From an uncultured Clostridia bacterium (GTDB lineage: Bacteria > Bacillota > Clostridia > Oscillospirales > Ruminococcaceae): a stretch of DNA of 14,564 nucleotides. The stretch covers positions 1 through 14,564 of the forward strand of contig CAMNVW010000014.1 of assembly GCA_946563605.1 (NCBI GenBank). Direction: 5' to 3'. The notes beneath the pieces were generated by a model. The model had not been told where the DNA came from. It saw only the letters and a program-made list of their open reading frames with translations, and ran no database searches. Position 1 is the first letter of the stretch. Every line of letters begins with the position of its first letter. This document shows, piece by piece, positions 7,359-13,759 of this stretch. Both the position numbers and the translations under genes were made by a program.

Positions 7359-9815
7359 TTATAAGTCGTTTCCATTTAAATCCACCCATATGTGGACACC
7401 TTTATTCTTCTTTTCGCTGTCAAATTCCCGAAGCAGTTCCCACATCAATTTGGAAAACTTCTCTTCCATGCGGCATTTGATCACGATATTGTACCGGTAT
7501 TTTCCCGATACGCGTGCGATGACCGGTTCGCAGGGCTTCATCATCCGCAGCGGCAAGGTTTGATATTCCTCCGCAGCCTTCTGCCCAAAGCGTTGCGCAA
7601 ACCACAGTGCCGATGCGCGCACAAATTCTTCGTTTTCGCCGGAAAATCCCACCTGGCACAAGGTACAGAACGGCGGATAAAGTGCAAGCTTGCGCACCTT
7701 GATTTCATCCTTGTAAAAGCTCTCGTAATTCTGCTGCGCCGCCTGCCGGATGACCGGATGCTCCGGCGAATAGGTCTGGATCAGCGCCCTTCCCGGCAGT
7801 GTACCCCTGCCGCACCGACCGATTACCTGCGTCAACAGCGAAAATGCGCGCTCACATCCACGAAAATCCTGCGAGTAAATCGACTGATCTGCGTTGAGCA
7901 CCCCTACCAGCGTCACATTCGGGAAATTCAGTCCCTTCGCGACCATCTGCGTGCCGACCATGATCTGATATTTTCCTTGTGCGAAATCATGGAACTTGGT
8001 TTCATGCGCCATTTTCGACATGGTCGTATCCAAATCCATCCGCAGGATATCCGCCTGCGGAAAAATGCGGTTGAGTTCATCCTCGATGCGCTGTGTGCCG
8101 CTGCCGGTGTAGCTCATCAATTCGCTGCCGCAGTTCGGGCAGTCCTCACTTAAACTGCGCGAGTAGCCGCAGTAGTGGCACATCATCTGACGGTTCGCAT
8201 GATGATAGGTCAGTGCAACCGAACAATTCGGGCATTTGACCACCTCGCCGCATTGGTTGCACTTGACCGCGGTGTGATAACCGCGGCGGTTGATGAGCAC
8301 AATGCTCTGCTGACCTGCCTGCAAATTGTCCGCAAGCTCCGCTGTCAGCTCCTGACTGATATCAAAGCCATAGCTTTGGTTCATATCTACAATCTGCACC
8401 TTCGGCAGCTGATTGCCAAGATACCGGTGTGAAAGGGTCACCAGCTCTGTTTTTCCTCTTTGTGCCTGATAAAACGTTTCGACGCTCGGCGTTGCCGATG
8501 CCATCAGCAGCATCGCCTTGTGGTAACGGCAGCGTGCTTTTGCAACCTCTCTTGCATGATAGCGCGGTGCAGACTGCGAGGCATACGCGCCCTCCTGTTC
8601 CTCGTCAATCACGATCAAGCCGATATTTTGCAGCGGCGCAAACACCGCCGACCTTGTACCGACCACCACATCCGCCAAACCCTTGCGGATGCGCTTGTAT
8701 TCGTCCGCGCGCTCCGCCATCGTCAAACCGCTGTGCAGCACGGCTACTTTTCTGCCAAAGCGTTTTCCAAACAATTCGACCGTCTGGGGCGTCAGGGAAA
8801 TTTCCGGCACTAGGATAATCACGCCCTTCCCCTGACTGCGCACCTGCTCGACCAGTTTGAGATAGACCTGGCTTTTTCCGCTGCCGGTCACCCCGTATAG
8901 CAGCGCGGACAGCGTGCCGCTTTCTCTTTTTTTCTGCCACATCTCCCACAGTGCGTCCAACGCCTGCTGCTGCGAGGGATTGAGCGTCACCTGCTGCGGC
9001 TGTTCCTGCTGAGCCTGCTCATGGCTGTCTGCGTAAGGACTGCGGAAAATCTGTCTGCCGTAATAATTCAGCACCCCTGCCTGTTCCATTTTATCAATGG
9101 TTTGACGGGTCGTGCCGGCATAATAGCACAGCTCTTTCAGCGAAGCGCTGTCGCTTTCTTCCAAAATGCTGATTACCTTTTTTCTTGCCGCAGTCATGCG
9201 AAAATTTTCTGCGTCAAGCCTGCGCTGATAATCCTCACTCAGCCGCACCATAACGACCTTGCTATCCGCCGTTTTTTCGTGGACATCCTCCGAAAAAATG
9301 ACGACACCGTCCCTGACCAGTTCCTGCAATGCCGGTGCATTTTTTGCAAGTCCCAAATCCAGCAGCATCTTTCCGATGTAAACCGGCTTTTTGCATTTTT
9401 TCAGATAGTCGATCATCGTCTCCTGAATCGGACTTAGCACGTCCGAAACCGGCGCTTGTTCGTTGAGCGAGCACATCACCTTGATTTTCATTGTCAGTCC
9501 GCTTGGAACCACCACACGCAGCGCATCATAATAGGTGCAGAACACCCGTTTGTGCAGCCATTCCATCAGCCAGAGCTGTTCTGTGTCCAGCAGCGGCTGA
9601 TAATCCAATAGCATCCTCACAGGCTTGAGCGATTCATCTGCTTGTGCGTCCGTCAGCGAGACCACCATGCCCTGTCTTGCGCGGTTTGCTCTGCCAAATG
9701 GCACCAACACTCTGCACCCCGGCTGTATATTCATCTGCATTTCCTGCGGCACCGCATAGGAAAATGCGATGTCAAAAGAATAAGCGGCATTTTCTACCAC
9801 AACATTCGCTATCAT
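7359..9815 (-). CDS. priA: Primosomal protein N' (replication restart helicase PriA)
   Basis: 3'-5' superfamily 2 helicase that recognises stalled or abandoned forks and reloads the replicative helicase. The 818-residue product has an N-terminal 3'-DNA-binding domain (SYAVP, GCRVLVPFGRANR), a winged-helix region and Walker A GVTGSGKS with K314. A motif II follows that reads DEEQ (404-407) instead of the usual DEEH, plus two zinc-binding cysteine clusters (CNQC-CPNC and CHYC-CPNC). The C-terminal helicase lobe contains MVGTQMVAKGLNFPNVTLVGV and QVIGRCGRG. The length is close to the ~805 of B. subtilis PriA. The ATG at 9815 follows GGGAGGGGCGGC. It leads the def-fmt-rsmB run. A terminator ends only about 30 bases before its start, and I see no clear promoter between them, so expression probably relies on readthrough or a promoter I cannot recognise. 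Confidence 0.96.
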   Translation of the reverse strand: MIANVVVENAAYSFDIAFSYAVPQEMQMNIQPGCRVLVPFGRANRARQGMVVSLTDAQADESLKPVRMLLDYQPLLDTEQLWLMEWLHKRVFCTYYDALRVVVPSGLTMKIKVMCSLNEQAPVSDVLSPIQETMIDYLKKCKKPVYIGKMLLDLGLAKNAPALQELVRDGVVIFSEDVHEKTADSKVVMVRLSEDYQRRLDAENFRMTAARKKVISILEESDSASLKELCYYAGTTRQTIDKMEQAGVLNYYGRQIFRSPYADSHEQAQQEQPQQVTLNPSQQQALDALWEMWQKKRESGTLSALLYGVTGSGKSQVYLKLVEQVRSQGKGVIILVPEISLTPQTVELFGKRFGRKVAVLHSGLTMAERADEYKRIRKGLADVVVGTRSAVFAPLQNIGLIVIDEEQEGAYASQSAPRYHAREVAKARCRYHKAMLLMASATPSVETFYQAQRGKTELVTLSHRYLGNQLPKVQIVDMNQSYGFDISQELTAELADNLQAGQQSIVLINRRGYHTAVKCNQCGEVVKCPNCSVALTYHHANRQMMCHYCGYSRSLSEDCPNCGSELMSYTGSGTQRIEDELNRIFPQADILRMDLDTTMSKMAHETKFHDFAQGKYQIMVGTQMVAKGLNFPNVTLVGVLNADQSIYSQDFRGCERAFSLLTQVIGRCGRGTLPGRALIQTYSPEHPVIRQAAQQNYESFYKDEIKVRKLALYPPFCTLCQVGFSGENEEFVRASALWFAQRFGQKAAEEYQTLPLRMMKPCEPVIARVSGKYRYNIVIKCRMEEKFSKLMWELLREFDSEKKNKGVHIWVDLNGNDL

Positions 9816-9842
9816 GCCGCCCCTCCCTCTTGTGTCTGCATA

Positions 9843-9881
9843 TCACAAAAACGGGCAGCTTTTGTGCCGCCGCCCGTTTTG
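9843..9881 (-). terminator. Rho-independent terminator after rpoZ
   Basis: On the minus strand a 12-bp stem, with one G-U pair, is formed by 9880-9869 and 9859-9848. It is G/C-rich with a nine-base loop and is followed by five U residues (UUUUUG). It lies between rpoZ and priA and is placed to end the yicC-remA-gmk-rpoZ transcript. Because flanking A and T runs exist on both sides it could also act on the plus strand, but no plus-strand gene runs into it. Confidence 0.75.
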
Positions 9882-9901
9882 TTCCACTTTCGATCCATTT
9901 T

Positions 9902-9929
9902 GAATAACAATTCCTTGAAATTGTTATTC
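9902..9929 (-). other. A/T-rich hairpin overlapping the rpoZ stop codon
   Basis: A perfect 11-bp inverted repeat (9902-9912 and 9919-9929) with the six-base loop CCTTGA. The arm GAATAACAATT includes the rpoZ TAA stop at 9926-9924. No U-run follows in the minus-strand transcript, so it is not a classical terminator. It may stabilise the 3' end of the message or act together with the G/C-rich terminator about 20 bases downstream. Confidence 0.6.
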
Positions 9930-10136
9930 TGCGTCTTTCACCTTTACTAAATCCTTTACCCTTACCTTTCCGGAAGCAAAGTCATCCAACGCAGCTGTAA
10001 CCGGTTTTCTTTCCATCGGCAGGTTGTTGTCTGCCCAATAATCTGCGATTTCTCTTGCGTGTCTTGCTACTGAAACAACAAATGCATAGTAGCTTTCTCC
10101 TTCACGAATAATCTGGGACATTGCTGGTCTAAGCAT
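9924..10136 (-). CDS. rpoZ: DNA-directed RNA polymerase omega subunit
   Basis: Small RNA polymerase subunit that helps assemble and stabilise beta'. The 70-residue product starts MLRPAMSQII and carries the family signature YYAFVVSVARHAREI, followed by KPVTAALDDFASGKVRV. The length matches Firmicutes omega proteins (about 65-75). The ATG at 10136 overlaps the gmk stop by eight bases, with GAGGTG upstream inside gmk, so translation is probably coupled. The gmk-rpoZ order is conserved across Firmicutes. The stop codon lies within an 11-bp hairpin and a terminator follows. Confidence 0.94.
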   Translation of the reverse strand: MLRPAMSQIIREGESYYAFVVSVARHAREIADYWADNNLPMERKPVTAALDDFASGKVRVKDLVKVKDAE

Positions 10137-10740
10137 TCTGATTCACCTCATCAAGAAATTCTTTCATATTATTTTTATTGTAACGGTTTGCACTGATGAT
10201 TTGATTGAGTCTTTCAACCGCCTGCTCAATCGTATCGTTGATAATAATATAATCGTATTCACCAGCGCATTTCAGCTCCTGCCGCGCGATGTTCAAACGG
10301 TTCTCCACCGTCTTTTCGTCCTCCGTCTGACGTCCTGTTAAACGGCTTCTGAGCTCCTCAAAGCTCGGCGGCGCAATAAAGATGAGCAGCGCGTCCGGAC
10401 AGCTTTTCTTTACCTGAAGCGCACCCTGCACTTCAATTTCCAGAACAACATCATTTCCCTGTTCTCTCTGCTGTTCCACCGGCGCCTTTGGCGTTCCGTA
10501 GTAGTTGCCGTTGTAGCTTGCATATTCCAGCATACCGCCGTTTTGAACCGTCTGTTCAAATTCCTCTCGGCTCAGGAAAAAATACTGCACACCATTTTGT
10601 TCTCCCGGTCTTGGATTGCGCGTCGTTGCGGAAATGGAATAAGCAATCCTTTCACGGCTGGCAAGATACTGTCCAAGCACCGTTCCCTTGCCGACACCGC
10701 TCGGGCCGGACACCACGATCAGCTGTCCTTTTTTAGTCAT
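10129..10740 (-). CDS. gmk: Guanylate kinase
   Basis: Phosphorylates GMP to GDP with ATP, feeding GTP synthesis and (p)ppGpp metabolism. The 203-residue product begins MTKKGQLIVVSGPSGVGKGT, with a P-loop at about residues 12-20. GMP-binding elements follow: TTRNPRPGEQNGVQYFF, then NYYGTPKAPV and VVLEIEVQGALQVK, then FIAPPSFEELRSRL in the lid region. I chose the ATG at 10740, where GGAGG lies three to seven bases upstream and the family N-terminus begins. The open frame to 10773 would add eleven residues of unlikely sequence. The start overlaps the remA stop by eight bases (ATGACTAA), and the end overlaps rpoZ by eight bases. Confidence 0.96.
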   Translation of the reverse strand: MTKKGQLIVVSGPSGVGKGTVLGQYLASRERIAYSISATTRNPRPGEQNGVQYFFLSREEFEQTVQNGGMLEYASYNGNYYGTPKAPVEQQREQGNDVVLEIEVQGALQVKKSCPDALLIFIAPPSFEELRSRLTGRQTEDEKTVENRLNIARQELKCAGEYDYIIINDTIEQAVERLNQIISANRYNKNNMKEFLDEVNQNA

Positions 10741-10999
10741 CTTCCTCCATCTCCTCTTCATCATCGTCGTCATTCACACGGTTCGCAACCGTTTCCGGCT
10801 GCACCGCCGAAAGAATTACATGATCGCTGTCGGTAATGATAACAGCTCTGGTTCTTCTGCCGTAGGTGGCGTCGATCAGGCTTCCGCGTTCTCTGGCGTC
10901 AGAGATAATGCGTTTGATCGGTGCCGATTCCGGACTGACGATTGCAACCAGACGATTTGCGGAAACCATATTGCCAAAACCGATATTGATCAATTTCAT
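10733..10999 (-). CDS. remA: RemA family extracellular-matrix regulator (DUF370)
   Basis: Small DNA-binding protein of the RemA/YlzA family; in B. subtilis it activates biofilm matrix and osmoprotection genes by forming DNA-wrapping oligomers. The 88-residue product carries the family hallmarks MKLINIGFGNMV, LVAIVSPESAPIKRI, YGRRTRAVIITDSDHVILSA and QPETVANR. The last 13 or so residues are almost all Asp and Glu (NDDDDEEEMEEDD); their GAG/GAT codons also supply the Shine-Dalgarno for gmk. The ATG at 10999 has AGAGGA about nine bases upstream. Its place just before gmk matches B. subtilis. What it regulates in this organism cannot be read from the window. Confidence 0.93.
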   Translation of the reverse strand: MKLINIGFGNMVSANRLVAIVSPESAPIKRIISDARERGSLIDATYGRRTRAVIITDSDHVILSAVQPETVANRVNDDDDEEEMEEDD

Positions 11000-11017
11000 C
11001 TCAAAACTTCCTCTCCC

Positions 11018-11034
11018 AAACCCAAACAGGGTTT
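11018..11034 (-). other. Short hairpin just upstream of the remA ribosome binding site
   Basis: Arms AAACCC (11018-11023) and GGGTTT (11029-11034) enclose a five-base loop. It lies immediately upstream of the remA Shine-Dalgarno on the minus-strand message. It could insulate or modulate remA translation; there is no U-run, so it is not a terminator. Confidence 0.45.
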
Positions 11035-11035
11035 C

Positions 11036-11266
11036 CTATTTTCTGCGTACAAGCGTTCTGTATAACATCCAAGGCAACTGCTCTTTTACACCCTTTTTCA
11101 AAAGCTTCATGCTGAATACAAGCGACGCTGCACACCACAGCAGCGCCCCTGTCTGCGGCAAGGAATCCTCTGCATAACGCAGATGACACCGTTTGCTCTG
11201 CTCTGTGGTGACGACGCTGCCGATTCCAAAGCAAAATTTTGCTTTGGAACAACGGTCTTTGTTCAT
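11036..11266 (-). CDS. Possible small protein of 76 residues between yicC and remA
   Basis: I do not recognise this ORF. It fills most of the gap between yicC and remA, starts 26 bases after the yicC stop, and has a well-placed AAGGA seven bases before its ATG. Against it, the product (MNKDRCSKAKFCFG..., four cysteines, a weakly hydrophobic middle TGALLWCAASLVF, a basic end) looks like translated non-coding DNA. The region is also full of inverted and direct repeats and is open in more than one frame. It may instead be a structured RNA element or a small repeat-derived insertion. Confidence that it makes a protein is low. Confidence 0.25.
   Translation of the reverse strand: MNKDRCSKAKFCFGIGSVVTTEQSKRCHLRYAEDSLPQTGALLWCAASLVFSMKLLKKGVKEQLPWMLYRTLVRRK
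11124..11220. repeat. 9-bp direct repeat bracketing an inverted repeat (possible tiny insertion)
   Basis: CGACGCTGC occurs at 11124-11132 and again at 11212-11220. Just inside each copy, one base away, are the inverted arms CACCACAG (11134-11141) and CTGTGGTG (11203-11210). A further hairpin (CTGC, ATAAC, GCAG; 11170-11182) lies inside. The arrangement resembles a target-site duplication around a very short non-autonomous element, but it could also be a folded RNA. The short lengths mean chance is not excluded. Confidence 0.4.
11224..11249. repeat. 26-bp perfect palindrome between yicC and remA
   Basis: Each half is TTCCAAAGCAAAA and its exact complement follows with no spacer. In RNA it would form an 11-bp stem with a four-base loop on either strand. 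It lies about 45 bases downstream of the yicC stop. No long U-run follows on the minus strand, so termination would be weak at best. Such palindromes are typical of protein-binding sites, mRNA-processing hairpins or ends of intergenic repeats. Confidence 0.7.
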
Positions 11267-11292
11267 AGGTTGTTCCTTCCCGTACGGTTTTG

Positions 11293-12213
11293 TTATTCGA
11301 TATTCTGGATCTGTTCTCTGATCTTCTCAATCTCCGATTTCAGATCCACAACGACCCTTGCAATCTCCAGATCCTGTGCCTTGGAACCGATGGTGTTTGT
11401 TTCACGATTCAATTCCTGCACCAAAAAGTCGAGCTTTCTGCCGACCGGTTCGTTGGATTTGAGAATCTCTCTGAACTGGTGGATGTGGCTGTCTAATCGA
11501 ACCGTTTCCTCCGCCACGGCAATCCTTTCGGCAAAAATAGCCGCTTCGGTGATGACACGCTGATCGTCCACGGTATTGTTCTGCAGAACTTCCTGCAATT
11601 TTGTATACAGACGTTTGGTGTAATTTTCCACCGTCTTTGGAGAGAGTTCCTCCACCTTTGCAACCATCTGTTCAATCAAGTCAAGGCGATACAGCAGATC
11701 CTGCTGCATTTTCATTCCTTCTGCAAGCCGCATCTGTACAAAGTTACCGACTGCTTCCTGTGCTGCCTGGCTGACAGCTTCCCAGACCTGCTCCTCATCT
11801 TCCTCTACGCGGATGACGCTGAAAATATCCGAAAAATGAGCGAGCTGCGAAACGGTAATATCATTTTTAACCTGAAGATCCTCCGACAATTCCTGCAAAG
11901 CGTTGAGGTAGGATCTCGCAAGGTCATGGTTGATCACGACCTGTGCGTCTGTTCCGCTGATGGTCTGAATACTCAGCGTGACATCCACCTTGCCGCGCGA
12001 AACGGAAGCCTTCACCAGATTTTTCAGTTTCTCTTCCAAATAGGAGTATGCTCTTGGAACGCGGGAGGAGTATTCCAGAAAGCGGTGATTAACCGAACGG
12101 ATCTCTACTGTAATTTCCTTGTTTCCAATCACTTTCTGCGCACGTCCATAGCCAGTCATGCTTCTGACCGCTGTGCCAGCATTCTCCTGCGATTCCATTG
12201 TATTTGACTGCAT
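11293..12213 (-). CDS. yicC: YicC/YloC family endoribonuclease
   Basis: Member of the YicC family. E. coli YicC is reported as an endoribonuclease acting on small RNAs; B. subtilis YloC is the counterpart next to remA and gmk. The 306-residue product has the N-terminal YicC-like domain (VRSMTGYGRAQKV, EIRSVNHRFLEYSSRVPRAY, VSRGKVDVTLSI) and the C-terminal DUF1732 region (AIFAERIAVAEETVRLDSHIHQF, GRKLDFLVQELNRETNTIGSKA, VDLKSEIEKIREQIQN). The ATG at 12213 has AGGAG nine bases upstream. This gives about 16 residues before the usual MTGYGRA start; a nearer ATG at 12198 has no better site. A strong promoter and structured leader precede it, so it likely heads the operon. Confidence 0.93.
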   Translation of the reverse strand: MQSNTMESQENAGTAVRSMTGYGRAQKVIGNKEITVEIRSVNHRFLEYSSRVPRAYSYLEEKLKNLVKASVSRGKVDVTLSIQTISGTDAQVVINHDLARSYLNALQELSEDLQVKNDITVSQLAHFSDIFSVIRVEEDEEQVWEAVSQAAQEAVGNFVQMRLAEGMKMQQDLLYRLDLIEQMVAKVEELSPKTVENYTKRLYTKLQEVLQNNTVDDQRVITEAAIFAERIAVAEETVRLDSHIHQFREILKSNEPVGRKLDFLVQELNRETNTIGSKAQDLEIARVVVDLKSEIEKIREQIQNIE

Positions 12214-12217
12214 ACTT

Positions 12218-12289
12218 TCACGCTCCTCTCCCTGTAAGGGATTTTATCAAAGGCACTTGCGCTGTCTGTATCCATCGCAGACAGCCAAG
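12218..12289 (-). promoter_or_regulatory. Structured 5' leader of yicC
   Basis: In the minus-strand message an 8-bp stem (12285-12278 with 12268-12261, GCTGTCTG/CAGACAGC) extends past a one-base bulge by four more pairs (12289-12286 with 12259-12256). Closer to the gene, TCCCT-TAC-AGGGA forms a small hairpin that includes the start of the Shine-Dalgarno region GGGAGAGGAG. This could modulate yicC translation. It does not match a riboswitch class I recognise. Confidence 0.45.
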
Positions 12290-12359
12290 CTTCCAAAAAG
12301 ATTCACCGCAAACCATCTCAGGCAATTTGCGCCGATCCGGTCTGTTTTTCTATCTAAAT

Positions 12360-12389
12360 ATTTTACTATATTTAGCAATCCCATGTCAA
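12360..12389 (-). promoter_or_regulatory. Sigma-A type promoter for yicC-remA-gmk-rpoZ
   Basis: On the minus strand TTGACA (12389-12384) and TAAAAT (12365-12360) are separated by 18 bases. The -35 is perfect and the -10 is five of six. Transcription should begin near 12353, giving a leader of about 140 bases before the yicC ATG. Confidence 0.75.
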
Positions 12390-12474
12390 CAATACCACAA
12401 CAATAAAATAGGCAGATTGTCCTGTACGGGATATTTTTTGCGCTTGATTCTTCCTTTTCCTTTCCCTCTCCGGT

Positions 12475-13578
12475 CTATACACAGTAGAGATTGGTGTCCC
12501 ACGCAGGGATATACTGATAATGCCGCAGGTAAAAGCGATAGTCGGCGCGCATCGCTTTGATTTGCAGCGGAATCGCAAACAAATCCTCGCTGCGGTGGTA
12601 GGCGGCAATCAACAGCTTCGGACGGTCGCGTTGAATCACTTTTTGGCAGCCCTCCAACGCTTTCTTCTCTGCGCCCTCCACATCCATATTGATAAAAGTG
12701 ACGGGTTCTTCCCCTGCCACATTATCCAGCGACTGTCCCCATACCTGCTTTATTTTCGTCTTTGCCGCACCCTGTACGCCGGTCACCAGGCTTTGCTCCC
12801 TCAGTGCGGACTGCCTGCCTGCTCTGCTGTCAAATTCCAGCAATTCGTGATGAGAGTACGCCGCCATCTGCACGCAGGTCGCCTTGTCCGCAAGCCCCAT
12901 CTGTTCGACCGCGGCGCACAATTTGCGGTAGGTTTTTTCGTCCGGTTCAAAGGCGAACACCCGCTTGCAATCGCCCGCATAATGCAGCAGCTCCGCGATG
13001 GTATCTCCGCGGTATGCACCCAAATCCGCAAAGCTTTCCTGCGCACCCGGACGCAGGATATTGCGGTACGCTTCGTCGGTATCGGTGGTGCAGTCGGAAA
13101 GATATTCTAATTTTCCGCTTAACTTAAAATTCACGATGTCATGCAGCACCTTTTTGGACTGCTCGTCTGCAAGCATCTCTTCCACCTCGCGAAACTGTGC
13201 TTCGTGCTCCCTGACAAAATCCATCGTAAACAGATTGACCCCTGCTACCGGCACATCGGGAGCTAAAAACTCGTGCCGCTGTGCAATCGAATAGATGCGC
13301 TCCATCGTCGGCAAATCCCGAATCGCAAACGCCATCACAATCACAAAATCGTCGCAGCGCTGTTCGATGTCCGCCAGCTTTTCCATTTTATATCCCATGA
13401 AGATGTTGCCGCGCGCAAAATCATCGCTTGCAAACATCGCTGCCGGTACGATGCCATACTGTTTCATCACCTGCAAGATTTTGACCGCGCCGTCCCCCAT
13501 CCCGTATACAACCACCGGTTTGCCGCAGTTTTGCAGTCTATGCCATACATCCTGTGTTTCCAAAATCCAATCCAGCAC
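12475..13578 (-). CDS. FkbM-family SAM-dependent methyltransferase
   Basis: Predicted class I methyltransferase of the FkbM family (PF05050 type); substrates in this family are often sugars, polysaccharides or polyketides, and the substrate here is unknown. The 367-residue product has two parts. The N-terminal ~110 residues look like a nucleotide-binding Rossmann unit (PVVVYGMGDGAVKIL, residues 21-35). The C-terminal part carries SAM motif I SFADLGAYRGDTI (182-194), the acidic FEPDEKT (210-216), INMDVEGAEKKALEG (296-310) and a downstream YHR (327-329). The GTG at 13578 is supported by AGGAG eight bases upstream. It has its own promoter, is divergent from the tRNA-Ala gene, and no strong terminator separates it from the yicC promoter. 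No glycan-synthesis neighbours are visible, so a cell-surface role is only a guess. Confidence 0.85.
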   Translation of the reverse strand: MLDWILETQDVWHRLQNCGKPVVVYGMGDGAVKILQVMKQYGIVPAAMFASDDFARGNIFMGYKMEKLADIEQRCDDFVIVMAFAIRDLPTMERIYSIAQRHEFLAPDVPVAGVNLFTMDFVREHEAQFREVEEMLADEQSKKVLHDIVNFKLSGKLEYLSDCTTDTDEAYRNILRPGAQESFADLGAYRGDTIAELLHYAGDCKRVFAFEPDEKTYRKLCAAVEQMGLADKATCVQMAAYSHHELLEFDSRAGRQSALREQSLVTGVQGAAKTKIKQVWGQSLDNVAGEEPVTFINMDVEGAEKKALEGCQKVIQRDRPKLLIAAYHRSEDLFAIPLQIKAMRADYRFYLRHYQYIPAWDTNLYCV

Positions 13579-13636
13579 CCTTGTTTCTCCTCCGTTTATG
13601 TTGATAGACCAAGCTCTAAAATTATTGTCTACTTTC

Positions 13637-13664
13637 AGTATAGCACATCTTTGCGCACTCTCAA
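13637..13664 (-). promoter_or_regulatory. Extended -10 promoter for the FkbM-type gene
   Basis: On the minus strand TTGAGA (13664-13659) and TATACT (13642-13637) are separated by 16 bases, with a TGC immediately before the -10 (extended -10). It lies about 60 bases upstream of the GTG start of the methyltransferase gene. Confidence 0.7.
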
Positions 13665-13715
13665 ACTATTTGCGCGAAAGTTCTCCCGTCAAAAACTTTT
13701 CCCTTAGGAAAGATA

Positions 13716-13744
13716 TTGACATTCCCCTATTTTGCCGTTATAAT
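13716..13744 (+). promoter_or_regulatory. Consensus sigma-A promoter for tRNA-Ala
   Basis: TTGACA (13716-13721) and TATAAT (13739-13744) are both perfect and separated by exactly 17 bases. Transcription would start near 13751, nine or so bases before the mature tRNA 5' end. It is the strongest promoter in the window, as expected for a stable RNA gene. Confidence 0.92.
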
Positions 13745-13759
13745 AAGGTTAAAATTTAC

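Noticed and set aside
7392..8153. 253-codon plus-strand open frame opposite priA
   Set aside because: It is antisense to the PriA helicase domain, whose motifs are unmistakable.
12390..12474. Terminator after the FkbM-type gene
   Set aside because: Only a weak short pairing around the CCCGTACAGG region exists, without a usable stem or U-run.
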